Shown in pieces: positions 16,713 to 24,575 of a stretch of 64,000 bases of DNA (its first letter is position 1; the number at the start of each line of letters is the position of its first letter). The notes beneath the pieces are model-generated. The model made no database searches. It had not been told where the DNA came from and saw only the letters and a program-made list of their open reading frames with translations. The stretch comes from Oscillospiraceae bacterium (GTDB lineage: Bacteria > Bacillota > Clostridia > Oscillospirales > Acutalibacteraceae). Location of the stretch: positions 185,650 to 249,649 of the forward strand of contig JALCPP010000004.1 of NCBI GenBank assembly GCA_022650485.1, read 5' to 3'. A program made the translations under genes and the position numbers.

Positions 16713-17779
16713 GGCGATACCTCCTGCGATACGGTGACGGTGAGGTCCCCGCACACGGCAAGCTGATTGCGGCCGATCGACTCTGTCCCCGTTTGGAGCG
16801 TGCAGCTGCCGATCATTCCGGTGGAAAACAGCGAGGCATTCAGTGCGGAAGGGACAACCTGTTCCGCGACCGCAAGGCGGCAAAAATAATTCTGCACCGC
16901 CGATTCACATGCCGCGCGCACTTCGGCGGAGTCCGTTCCGGCCGGTGCCTTTACGGCAGCCGTCACGGCGACGGGGACCGTTTCAGCTGCCGCAACGGTA
17001 ATTTGTGTGCAGATTTCCCGTTCTGCGTTCAGCCCTTCTGAAATTTTTTTTACAATGGTGTCGGAAGGCGCGCATCCCCGGCCGCCCAGGTACAGCGCGA
17101 CCGTTCCGGTTCCGTTTGCCCGCGGCACGACGCTGACGGAATTGACTCCGCCGCAGGCAAGGGCATAATCGCGGTAATACGCAGTGTTGGCTCCGTTGGA
17201 AGCGGAACCGCAGCTTTGCAGCAGACGGGAACGCAGCGCGTCGTCGCTTTCCCGGTCTTCCCCGCCCACAAAGGCGGATTCGTTGGTTACGGCCTGAATG
17301 CCTGTGGGAAGGGTCACGGCGACCGTAACGGTCCCGGCTTCCGTGTTTCCGGAAACGCCGCCTTTCTCCGCCTGCGCGGGGACTTCCACACTGAGTGTGT
17401 CTGCCTTCAGCACGGCGTCTTCGGTCGTTACATAGCGCACCGGATTTTTCCCCGTGGTGGAGCAGACGGTTCCGGCTTCCACCGGCAGGTTGAACCAAAT
17501 GGAGGATTCGCGGGAAAAAGTCAGCGTTCCGTGCGCGCGCACGGGCTCTTTTCGCTGAAGCCCGCGCTCTTGGGCGCGGTATTCCAGCTCCTGTCCGTTG
17601 GCGGTCTGCGCAAACGACTGGCGTTTCAGCCAGTCGACCGCTGTTCCCAACGAGTAAAGTTCGCCTGCCAGAAGCCGGATTCGAATTCCAATATCGGATG
17701 CTTCGTCGGGGCAGTAGCCGGCAAGGTCCGTAAATTTCTTTTTCATGCGGGATAAAATGGTATCATAACTGTCCGTCAG
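16709..17779 (-). CDS. Baseplate J-like protein (gpJ / XkdT)
   Basis: A baseplate wedge protein of about 356 residues. The N-terminal part (DSYDTILSRMKKKF) corresponds to XkdT starts. The middle has the gpJ core (VPAQAEKGGVSGN, AVTNESAFVGGEDRESDDALRSRLL). No ATG fits: the only start consistent with the GGAGG site and the upstream overlap is CTG at 17779, which overlaps the preceding stop as CTGA. The alternative ATG at 17746 has no ribosome binding site and removes conserved residues. Confidence 0.85.
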   Translation of the reverse strand: MTDSYDTILSRMKKKFTDLAGYCPDEASDIGIRIRLLAGELYSLGTAVDWLKRQSFAQTANGQELEYRAQERGLQRKEPVRAHGTLTFSRESSIWFNLPVEAGTVCSTTGKNPVRYVTTEDAVLKADTLSVEVPAQAEKGGVSGNTEAGTVTVAVTLPTGIQAVTNESAFVGGEDRESDDALRSRLLQSCGSASNGANTAYYRDYALACGGVNSVSVVPRANGTGTVALYLGGRGCAPSDTIVKKISEGLNAEREICTQITVAAAETVPVAVTAAVKAPAGTDSAEVRAACESAVQNYFCRLAVAEQVVPSALNASLFSTGMIGSCTLQTGTESIGRNQLAVCGDLTVTVSQEVSP

Positions 17780-18105
17780 AGCGTCACCTCCACACAGCGG
17801 CGGATGCCGCCGGCATTTAATGTGATTTTTACGGCGGATGGCACGCATTCCACTTTTGTTACGGAAAGCTGGGGCAGTCCCCGCAGGGCTTCCTGTGCCA
17901 TGGCAAGGGTCTTTTGCTCCCGCAGCGGCGTGCTTGCCGTCAGGGTGTGCAGGCGGCTGCCAAGCGCCGGGCTGCAGGCGAAGGAGCCGAGCGGCACGGT
18001 CAGCCGGATTTCGGCACGCTGAAAGAGTTCCGCCGCGCCGGTGACCGTTTTCGGTCTGCCTGTTTTGCCGCAGACAAAATCGCCGCCGGAAAGTGCAAGG
18101 TCCAT
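17776..18105 (-). CDS. Baseplate wedge protein, gp25/XkdS-like
   Basis: 109 residues. The pattern LTVPLGSFACSPALGS, then a helix, then PQLSVTKVECVPSAVKITLNA resembles the gp25/GPW-type and XkdS wedge proteins. Its position between spike and gpJ fits that role. ATG at 18105 has AAAGGAGG upstream. A longer open frame to 18438 is antisense to nothing conserved and is ignored. Confidence 0.7.
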   Translation of the reverse strand: MDLALSGGDFVCGKTGRPKTVTGAAELFQRAEIRLTVPLGSFACSPALGSRLHTLTASTPLREQKTLAMAQEALRGLPQLSVTKVECVPSAVKITLNAGGIRRCVEVTL

Positions 18106-18107
18106 CT

Positions 18108-18440
18108 TTATGCCTCCTTTTGAAATACCTGACCGTTGATGACGATGTCGCCGTTGTTTTTTAAATAGAGTTCTGCCCCGCCGGAGGAATACAGAAGCAG
18201 TTCCCCCGGCTTTAACTGCCGGTCGGCGGCCAGAGTTCCAATGCAGGTATCGCCCGCACTGGTCGTGACAATGACGGCCTGCGCCGCATTCGGCGGCTGA
18301 TAGGCGATGCCCCACGGCCCCGCAAACGGCAGACCGCGGTATTCGTTTCTGCCCTGCGCCGCGGCACTGCCGGTCATTCTGGCCAAATCGGCGGAGGGTT
18401 TTACAGCCTGCGATGCGATGATTTTCTGCGAAATCCACAT
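18108..18440 (-). CDS. Baseplate spike protein, gpV / Mu gp45-like
   Basis: 110 residues. The central strand-rich region (PFAGPWGIAYQPP, then LKPGELLLYSSGGAELYLK and GDIVINGQVF) is the usual gp45/gpV spike pattern: an OB-like fold followed by a beta-helix-prone stretch. It is short, so any needle would be minimal. ATG at 18440 has GAGGAGG upstream. This is the likely membrane-piercing tip of the baseplate. Confidence 0.75.
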   Translation of the reverse strand: MWISQKIIASQAVKPSADLARMTGSAAAQGRNEYRGLPFAGPWGIAYQPPNAAQAVIVTTSAGDTCIGTLAADRQLKPGELLLYSSGGAELYLKNNGDIVINGQVFQKEA

Positions 18441-18442
18441 AG

Positions 18443-19339
18443 CTATTTCCTCCTCAGCGTAATTTTCGTGTGTTCTCCGTTCACATCGCTTAAATAGCGG
18501 ATGGACGAAACGTACAGACCGTGTTCAAATCCGCAGGGGGCGCCGGTTACCCGTGCAGGTGAAAGCAGAGAAATTTTCGGTGCGCCCGGGCAGTCCAGCA
18601 GGCAGGCGAACGCATTTTTTTTCGCTTTTTTGAGCAGCGGGGAAACGTTGGTGCCGCCGCTCAAAAAACGCCTGCGCCGAACAGTGAGCCTCTGCGTTTC
18701 TTGATCCTGTACGGACAGCAAATAAGTTCCGCCGCCCGGCTTTGGCACGTACAGCTCCGAATACAGTTTGCAGTACCGGCTTTTGAACAGTGCGGAGCTA
18801 AAACGGAGGCCGCCCGTTCCAAACAGGAGTTCCGCCTTGGGGGCGGAGCCGGAAGCGTCGAAAACACGGCCGGTGATTCTCGGCTTTGTCTTCAGAAATC
18901 GGGTGCAGAACGCCGCCGCGGCCGTCCATTCACTCATTCCCTTTGTAACCGCCAGAGTCCCTGTAAAACATCTTCCGTCGCCCAGGTACTGTGTAAAGCC
19001 GTAGGGGCGGAGATGCCGGCTGAAAATGGTTGCGAGCGACGGATTCATATAATTTTGCGGCAGCGCTTCGTTGTCCAGCAGAAGCGCCGCGCGGCTGCGG
19101 GAGGCAAGAGAAAGGGTTCCGTCCGTCAGGCATATTTCCTGTTCATCCACGATTCCGTCAAAGAGGACGGTTCCCGTTTGGTCGGAAACAGTCAGCCCGG
19201 TGATCGGGCCGCAGTCGGCGGACAGCGGAAACGTGGCTTCCATACTGTCGGCAGGCGCGTCTTCTTCCCGGTCGAGCCGCATGTGAATTGCTGCCGGCAG
19301 AATCCGCTCTCCCCCGGGGCCTTTGGCAAGGACAATCAC
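18443..19339 (-). CDS. Baseplate hub protein (XkdQ / gpD / gp27-like)
   Basis: 298 residues. The N-terminal half begins with a strand-rich domain (FPLSADCGPITGLTVSDQ, FDGIVDEQEI) and a later NPSLATIFSRHL segment typical of late-control gpD/XkdQ hub proteins. The C-terminal part is rich in basic residues. GTG at 19339 overlaps the previous stop as GTGA, matching the coupling seen elsewhere in this operon; the longer frame upstream is not supported. Confidence 0.72.
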   Translation of the reverse strand: MIVLAKGPGGERILPAAIHMRLDREEDAPADSMEATFPLSADCGPITGLTVSDQTGTVLFDGIVDEQEICLTDGTLSLASRSRAALLLDNEALPQNYMNPSLATIFSRHLRPYGFTQYLGDGRCFTGTLAVTKGMSEWTAAAAFCTRFLKTKPRITGRVFDASGSAPKAELLFGTGGLRFSSALFKSRYCKLYSELYVPKPGGGTYLLSVQDQETQRLTVRRRRFLSGGTNVSPLLKKAKKNAFACLLDCPGAPKISLLSPARVTGAPCGFEHGLYVSSIRYLSDVNGEHTKITLRRK

Positions 19340-19863
19340 GGCACGGTCACTTCCGTTCCGTCGCCCGGGTCGTTCGGCCACTGGATTCCCGGGTTTGCGG
19401 CAAGCAGAACGTCCACGCCGATTCCGTAGGAAGCCGCAATGGAAAAGAGGGTGTCGCCCGCTTTGCAGCAATAGATTTCAGGGTTGCTGACAAGCGATTC
19501 CTTTTCCGGGGCGGAGCCGTCTTCCCAGAATTCGAATTCATAGGCAATGCGGTTGGGGCGGGGGTCTCCTTTTTGTGTCAGTGAAAAAAAGATGGCCGAA
19601 AACGGAGCCATGCCCGGCAGAATCAGCTGCCCCGCGCCTTGTTCGGAAAATACGGCGGCGAGCTTTTGAAATTTCTGCGCGCATCCGGCACCGGCAAACG
19701 CGCCGCTGCCACTGACCGTGCGGCTTCCCTTTCCCAGGTCCTGCAGGGTGTTCCCGGCGTGGGGAATCGGATATTTTCCAATGCTTTTCGCGCGGGATAC
19801 GGTGACTGTTTCCGGGTTGCACGGCCAGATATAATCCTTATAACTCATCGGAGTCAGACGCAT
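19336..19863 (-). CDS. LysM-containing tail/baseplate protein (XkdP-like)
   Basis: 175 residues. The N-terminal part holds a tail-type domain (PHAGNTLQDLGKG, GQLILPGMAPFSAIF, YEFEFWED). The C-terminal 45 residues form one LysM motif (YCCKAGDTLFSIAASYGIG, then a NPGIQWPND segment). LysM binds peptidoglycan or stabilises the hub. In PBSX the XkdP gene lies between the tape measure and XkdQ; here the tape measure is absent. The ATG at 19863 is only three bases after GGAGG, so a slightly later start is possible. Confidence 0.78.
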   Translation of the reverse strand: MRLTPMSYKDYIWPCNPETVTVSRAKSIGKYPIPHAGNTLQDLGKGSRTVSGSGAFAGAGCAQKFQKLAAVFSEQGAGQLILPGMAPFSAIFFSLTQKGDPRPNRIAYEFEFWEDGSAPEKESLVSNPEIYCCKAGDTLFSIAASYGIGVDVLLAANPGIQWPNDPGDGTEVTVP

Positions 19864-19954
19864 CGTCCTCCTTTTCCAGGTCCAGACTGCGGGGGAACCG
19901 CAGACAGTCGCGTTCGATGGCGCGTGAAATTTCTTCCAGGGTGTCTTCCGTCAT
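19838..19954 (-). CDS. 38-residue acidic protein in the tail-shaft position
   Basis: A short ORF below usual gene-calling length. It starts at ATG 19954, overlapping the upstream stop as ATGA with AAGGAGG upstream, and its end overlaps the LysM gene. It is acidic with one predicted helix (TLEEISRAIERDCLRF). It sits exactly where sheath, tube, chaperone and tape-measure genes lie in complete contractile phages. I do not recognise it. The coupled start and good ribosome binding site support translation. Confidence 0.55.
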   Translation of the reverse strand: MTEDTLEEISRAIERDCLRFPRSLDLEKEDDASDSDEL

Positions 19955-20613
19955 GGCAGTGCTTCCTCCTTCTTTGCCGCCGCCAGTACCAGCAGCGAGC
20001 GGTTGGGCGCAAGAAACGCGCCGCCCGCTTCCGATTCCTCTTTGACACGGCAGCCGGAATAGATTTCTCTGCGCGCGGTTCCCCGGATTTCCACCTGAAA
20101 GGTTCCAAGCCCTGATAGGGAAACTCCGTTTTCCGGCGAAATTCCGTAAAGGTCCAGCTGATAGGATGTTTCGCCCTCTGCAATCTCCGCCGGGGTTCCT
20201 TCCCCCCACGAGCGGAGTTCACATCCGTTGCGCAGAATGTTCACTTTGTAGCCCTTTGCGCGGGCCAGTGCTGTGCCGTCTTCCTTCAGCAGAACAATTT
20301 CTTTGTCCGCGGTGCCGGGCAGTTCGCGCAGCACTGCCCATTCGTACAGCGTTTCGCTGCCCAGTGCGGTGGACCCGGCCCGACGCACGCTGTAAGTCCG
20401 GCGGTCGGTTTTTATCATGTCGCCGGCGGCAAGGGGGTGTTCCGCCGGACCGGTGTAGCGGTAATACAATTCAGAATCCCGTCCGGTTAGGATGCCGTCC
20501 GCTCCGGATTGAATTTGTAAAGGGCGGATGACCGCACGCACCTGAACTCCGCCTAGTGTGGCCGCAGAGCCATACTTTTTCAGCATGGCATTGACGGCTG
20601 CGCGGCGCGTCAC
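19951..20613 (-). CDS. Putative head-tail joining protein with an extra C-terminal beta-rich domain
   Basis: 220 residues from GTG 20613, which overlaps the connector stop as GTGA; GGGAGA lies eight bases upstream. Residues 1-95 (VRAVIRPLQIQSGADG, LAAGDMIKTDRRTYSVRRAG) resemble neck/minor tail proteins of the XkdH/I type. The remaining about 120 residues form a second strand-rich unit (GYKVNILRNGCELRSWGEG, FQVEIRGTARREIYSGCRV) that loosely recalls a tail-tube or neck fold. I cannot assign it firmly. It is the only gene between the connector and the 38-residue ORF, so any tube-like function must be here. Confidence 0.5.
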   Translation of the reverse strand: MTRRAAVNAMLKKYGSAATLGGVQVRAVIRPLQIQSGADGILTGRDSELYYRYTGPAEHPLAAGDMIKTDRRTYSVRRAGSTALGSETLYEWAVLRELPGTADKEIVLLKEDGTALARAKGYKVNILRNGCELRSWGEGTPAEIAEGETSYQLDLYGISPENGVSLSGLGTFQVEIRGTARREIYSGCRVKEESEAGGAFLAPNRSLLVLAAAKKEEALP

Positions 20614-20975
20614 GGCCCGATTCTCCCAAACAGAAAGCAGCCGGAATCTTTTAGGAAAGGGGCGGCGGTATCCGCCGCCCCTTTCCACAGCTTTCTTGCG
20701 GATTCAGGGCTGGCGGCGGCTGCCGTTACCTTGACATCCCCGGCACAAAAAGATTTCTCACCGGTTCCCGCGGCTGACAGAACATACCGGTAAAACGCGA
20801 GTGCGGCGGCCGCAGCGGTCAGCACGGCGCGGCCGTCCTCGCTGCAGTCCGCACGCTCCGCCAGTTCTATCTCCGCGGCAGTGTCACAGCACAGCATTTG
20901 ATAAGTGTCGGATTCCTCTGTGCCGCACAGCATGGAAAACCGGGTGAGCACGTCTTCTGCGTAAATTTTAATCAA
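20610..20975 (-). CDS. Head-tail connector / adaptor protein
   Basis: 121 residues, mostly helical with an alanine-rich centre (AVLTAAAAALAFYRYVL), as in gp6/YqbG-type adaptors that dock under the portal. Start is TTG at 20975, overlapping the capsid stop as TTGA. Its place right after the capsid gene is the standard position for adaptors. Assignment relies on position and helical character. Confidence 0.6.
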   Translation of the reverse strand: MIKIYAEDVLTRFSMLCGTEESDTYQMLCCDTAAEIELAERADCSEDGRAVLTAAAAALAFYRYVLSAAGTGEKSFCAGDVKVTAAAASPESARKLWKGAADTAAPFLKDSGCFLFGRIGP

Positions 20976-21988
20976 GTTTTGTCCCTATAGGTCAGAGCGC
21001 GGACCGCACCGTCGAACAGTCTTGCGAATCCCGCCGTCACACTGATGGCGGTGCGTTCCAGCTGGCGGTCGATCAGCCGGTCGGAATCGGTTGTAATGCC
21101 GCCTGCCTGTACCATCTCCAACGCGCAGGTTTTGTCCAGCCCGATGATTTTTCCAGGACCCATCTGCGGTGTATGCAGCAGTTTCGCGCCCAGCGGGCTG
21201 ATCAGTTTGCCGGTGCCCTGAAAGTTCAACCCTGCCGCCGCATCTTTAAACTCCGAAATAGAAAGAAGGTCTTTCATGGCGGAGGTCGACGCAACCAGCG
21301 TGTTCAGCGTGTAGGGGGAAAGGCTGCTCCACAGGGAGATCAAGTCGCTGTAAGCCGGAACTGCCCCAGCCGCCGGAATGGTTTCGGCCGGCATACTGCC
21401 GTCGTCGCCGGAAAGAAGCACCCCGATTGCGTCGGAAAGCTGGCTGCGTGCAATCGCCGAGCCGATTTGCCGCAGTGTAACGGTAAACAGGTCCAGCCGC
21501 TGAAAACGAAGTGCCTCATAGCTTGCCGTCAGCATTCTGCCGCGTTTGTTCAGATGCACCAGCTGGCTTTTGATTTTTACGCTGGTCTGCGGCAGCTGCG
21601 CGCCCTCTGCAACGGGCTTTAAGGCGCGGTCCTCCTCAGAAGGGCTGGATTCAATCGTGCGGTAGTCCATGGAATCAATTTGGGTTGTGGCGGCGACCAG
21701 GCTGGGCAGCAGGTTTGCCTGTTCCATGCCCTGGCGCACCGCGCGGGAAAGATATTCCGGGAACAGCGCGGCGGAGTCGCCGGTTGCAAAGAATTTTTCA
21801 ATTTTATCGGAACACGGGCCGCCGACATGAATGTCGAAGCGCTTGAGCTGGCGCTGGTAGGCGTCCAGTCCCTCAAGCGGAGTACCCGCGTAGTCGCGGG
21901 ACGGGTCCATGCCTTCCAGAACCTGGGTGAATGATTTGCCGGGTACGCCGTACATGCCTTTTTCCAAACGGACGGATTCATAGTTCAT
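20972..21988 (-). CDS. Major capsid protein, HK97-like
   Basis: 338 residues. The N-terminal helical region leads to QIDSMDYRTIESSPSE and VKIKSQLVHLNKRGRMLTAS, typical of the HK97 E-loop and spine region. Then comes SQLSDAIGVLLSGDDG (P-domain), and the C-terminus has ERTAISVTAGFARLFDGAVR. The length fits small to medium HK97 capsids. ATG at 21988 has AAAGGAGG upstream. It lies between a decoration-like gene and the connector. Confidence 0.85.
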   Translation of the reverse strand: MNYESVRLEKGMYGVPGKSFTQVLEGMDPSRDYAGTPLEGLDAYQRQLKRFDIHVGGPCSDKIEKFFATGDSAALFPEYLSRAVRQGMEQANLLPSLVAATTQIDSMDYRTIESSPSEEDRALKPVAEGAQLPQTSVKIKSQLVHLNKRGRMLTASYEALRFQRLDLFTVTLRQIGSAIARSQLSDAIGVLLSGDDGSMPAETIPAAGAVPAYSDLISLWSSLSPYTLNTLVASTSAMKDLLSISEFKDAAAGLNFQGTGKLISPLGAKLLHTPQMGPGKIIGLDKTCALEMVQAGGITTDSDRLIDRQLERTAISVTAGFARLFDGAVRALTYRDKT

Positions 21989-22004
21989 CAAAGTATTCCT
22001 CCTT

Positions 22005-22349
22005 TTAAAGAATGATGCCGCAGGTTTGCGCGGCTGTGTCCACATCGGTGACCAGCAGGCTTCGCCCGCCGGTGGCCGTCACTTTGATTTTTCCGTTTCC
22101 CGCGGCGCACAGATTCTGGAACCCGACCGCCGGGGCCGTTCCGTCATAGGGCAGACGCAGGTAGCCGCCCAGCTGAACCGCAGCGAAACCGCCGCGTTCG
22201 TTTGCCGCCACACCACAGAAGACATCTCCGTCCGCGCATGGACCGACAACACCGTTTGCCGTCAGTTTGACCGGTGTGCCGGCGGAAAGGGAAGTTTCCG
22301 TCTCAAAGGTGACCATGGATTCCCGAAATCCGTTTAATGATACGTTCAT
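22005..22349 (-). CDS. Capsid decoration / cement-like protein
   Basis: 114 residues, beta-rich, no helices evident. FETETSLSAGTPVKLTANG and AANERGGFAAVQLGGYLRL recall small decoration proteins encoded between protease and capsid genes. ATG at 22349 has AAAGGAGG upstream. The role is inferred from position and composition. Confidence 0.6.
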   Translation of the reverse strand: MNVSLNGFRESMVTFETETSLSAGTPVKLTANGVVGPCADGDVFCGVAANERGGFAAVQLGGYLRLPYDGTAPAVGFQNLCAAGNGKIKVTATGGRSLLVTDVDTAAQTCGIIL

Positions 22350-22362
22350 TCTTTTTCCTCCT

Positions 22363-23355
22363 TTAAATTTTAAAATCAGAATTTCCGTTGTCCGCAGCTT
22401 GCCGTTTTGTGCCGGCAAGCTGGGGGGACAGCGGCACCAGACGATCCGCGCCGCGGCGAAACGCCGCAGCAAAGCATTTCAGGTCCTCAAGTTCCATTGC
22501 GTCCGCCGCGCGCCGAAGGGTATCCGACGGGATTTCCGGCTTTGACAGAGCCGCGTTTCGCAGAAACTGTTTGGTTAGTTCTCCGCGATAGGCGCGGCCG
22601 CAGGCGGCTTCCCGCTCCAGGGCGGTCAGCTTTTCCGCCAGCTGTGCCGCCTGTCCGCGTGTCAGTGTAACTTCTTCCCCGCGCCGCAGTGCTTTCAAAA
22701 TATCATCCGTATGGGTTCCCTCTTTTCCGGAATAGTTTTTGGTTACGCCCGCCTCCCGCTGGGAGGGAACGGCGACAAACGACCATTCGTAGGCATCGGT
22801 TGGGTCGCTCAGCACCGCACAGCACACGCGGCCGTCATAGGAACGGCCGCGTTCGTGACCGCACGAGCCGGATTTCAGGTCGGCGCCGCAGATGCTGCAC
22901 ACGGCGCTCCCAACGGCGCAGCCGACGCTGACTTCTTTTTTAATCCCGCTTTCCAGTTCCGCAATCAGGTTGGCGTTCTTTTCCGTGCGGGGCAGGTACG
23001 CCGCCGCTTTTAAACGGGTGTACGGTTCCCCTGCCGAAGTTTTACGCGTGGGGTCGCTTTCCACGCGGCAGTCGAAGACGCGTGCCGTCTGGTCCTGCGC
23101 CTTGCCGCTGTGGTTGAAAATTCCTGTTTTTCCAAGGAACAGTTCCGCCAGTTTTGTCAGCGCCGGAATGGAAAAGCGTTCTCCGTCCCGGTCGATTTCG
23201 TTGTCGCACAGAATAACCGGAAAAACGTAGAGTTCATCTGTGGAAAAATTTCGGCGCGTAAAGCGGTTGATTTTCTCAAGCGCCGCAGCGTCAGGGGCGG
23301 AGTCTGTTTTTGTCGTTTTAGTTGATTCATTGTTCTGTACATACGATTTTGTCAG
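22363..23355 (-). CDS. Prohead protease with C-terminal scaffold-like region
   Basis: About 330 residues. The HK97-type (S78-like) catalytic His and Ser are visible as H82 (GIFNHSG) and S143 (KKEVSVGCAV). An unusual four-ligand cysteine/histidine cluster follows (C153, C156, C165, H167), perhaps a zinc knuckle. The C-terminal half is helical and charged, as expected for a fused scaffold. No ATG lies near the start: the frame opens at 23391, but AAAGGAGG lies inside it, so initiation is probably at CTG 23355 (or ATT 23358). Confidence 0.75.
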   Translation of the reverse strand: MTKSYVQNNESTKTTKTDSAPDAAALEKINRFTRRNFSTDELYVFPVILCDNEIDRDGERFSIPALTKLAELFLGKTGIFNHSGKAQDQTARVFDCRVESDPTRKTSAGEPYTRLKAAAYLPRTEKNANLIAELESGIKKEVSVGCAVGSAVCSICGADLKSGSCGHERGRSYDGRVCCAVLSDPTDAYEWSFVAVPSQREAGVTKNYSGKEGTHTDDILKALRRGEEVTLTRGQAAQLAEKLTALEREAACGRAYRGELTKQFLRNAALSKPEIPSDTLRRAADAMELEDLKCFAAAFRRGADRLVPLSPQLAGTKRQAADNGNSDFKI

Positions 23356-23378
23356 AATAACAATTCCTCCTTTTCCTT

Positions 23379-24575
23379 TTAAATCTGACAAGAATAAGAA
23401 ATAATTTTATCTGGCACCGCTTTTTGTCCTTCACCGGCCGCCGGACCGTACTCGGCCGAAATTTTCCGTTCGATCTGGTCGGCGCGGGCGTTTTGGTACC
23501 GGGCGGAGGCCAGCTCGGTTGTATCCTGCAGCGTGATGTCGTCCCAATCGATCAGGCAGCGCGGAGAAAATCCGTTCAGGCGCAGCCACAGGCCGCAGAT
23601 TTTGTAAATGACCGGATTCAGAAGCCGCCGGTACGATTCCAGTTCGCTGGTCAGAATGTCCGCCTGCTGGCTGGACATTCTTTCGGTGGAAGACCAGGTC
23701 AGGCCGAGCAGAAACGGCGGAATCCCCAGCTTTGCAATGATCTGTTCCAGAATCTGGCGCACGGGAACTTCGCTGTCAGGAATCTGCACGTCGGAGCCGA
23801 TGGCCCGGATGCTGACGTCGCCGACCGCGATAAAATCGCTTACGCTGCCGCCGCGCATGGCGCGCCCCCATTCGCCGGCAATCTGTTCCGCCCGTTCTTT
23901 GGCAAACGCGCGGTCACCCGCATCGGTGTCGGGTTTGTAGGTGACCGAAAAGCGAACGGAGCCAAGGCGCTTCCAGTTAACCCCCACCGCGTGGAAGATC
24001 TGAATGAGAATCCGGCTGATAAACGGAAGCCCGCGCAGAATGGAAATGCCCTGCGCGCTGCCGGGCGGTGGGTTCAGCGCAGAGCAGAACACCAGCTCCG
24101 GGTATTTTACCGCTTGGCTGGCGCCGCTTTCGCGCCGGCGCACTTCGATTGAGAGCGGGGACGCACAGCGCAGTTCCACATCGTCCAGCGAGGCATTGTA
24201 CAGCGCGCGCAGCGTTCCGTTTTGCACCACCATTTCCCCCACGGCATTGCCGTAGGTTAAAAGCTGGTCGAGGTAGGTGGACAGAAAATTCATGATTCCC
24301 TGCCGATTTGCGCCTACCTGAACGGATTTAAGAAATTGGTTTAGTTCCCGCTGGGCCCTGCCGTCCGGGCAGAAGACCGTAAAGCTTCCCATCAGGCGCA
24401 GAATTTTTTCAATGGCCGCGTCGATGATCGGAACGGCTTTGCGCAGCGCGTCGTACAGGCGCCGTTCCCCGGGGCCAAGCGGAAGAGAGGTGTTCAGTTC
24501 GGAAAACGGCGTGCCAGGTTCCGCCGTCTGAACCGCCCGCACCGCGGCGCCGCCTTTTTTATGTTGAAACAGCAT
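23379..24575 (-). CDS. Phage portal protein
   Basis: 398 residues. The DNA-packaging portal of the head is recognised by the VPIIDAAIEKILRLMG region, YLDQLLTYGNAVGEMV, and the later LGIPPFLLGLTWSS with SSQQADILTSELESYRRLL, typical of the PBSX XkdE and SPP1-like portals. ATG at 24575 has AAGGAGG upstream and overlaps the terminase end by 17 bases; the longer upstream frame is not coding. Confidence 0.88.
   Translation of the reverse strand: MLFQHKKGGAAVRAVQTAEPGTPFSELNTSLPLGPGERRLYDALRKAVPIIDAAIEKILRLMGSFTVFCPDGRAQRELNQFLKSVQVGANRQGIMNFLSTYLDQLLTYGNAVGEMVVQNGTLRALYNASLDDVELRCASPLSIEVRRRESGASQAVKYPELVFCSALNPPPGSAQGISILRGLPFISRILIQIFHAVGVNWKRLGSVRFSVTYKPDTDAGDRAFAKERAEQIAGEWGRAMRGGSVSDFIAVGDVSIRAIGSDVQIPDSEVPVRQILEQIIAKLGIPPFLLGLTWSSTERMSSQQADILTSELESYRRLLNPVIYKICGLWLRLNGFSPRCLIDWDDITLQDTTELASARYQNARADQIERKISAEYGPAAGEGQKAVPDKIISYSCQI

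Noticed and set aside
19854..20222. Overlapping 122-codon frame in the joining-protein region
   Set aside because: Shadow of the real frame; only the 38-residue ORF inside this area has a good start and coupling.
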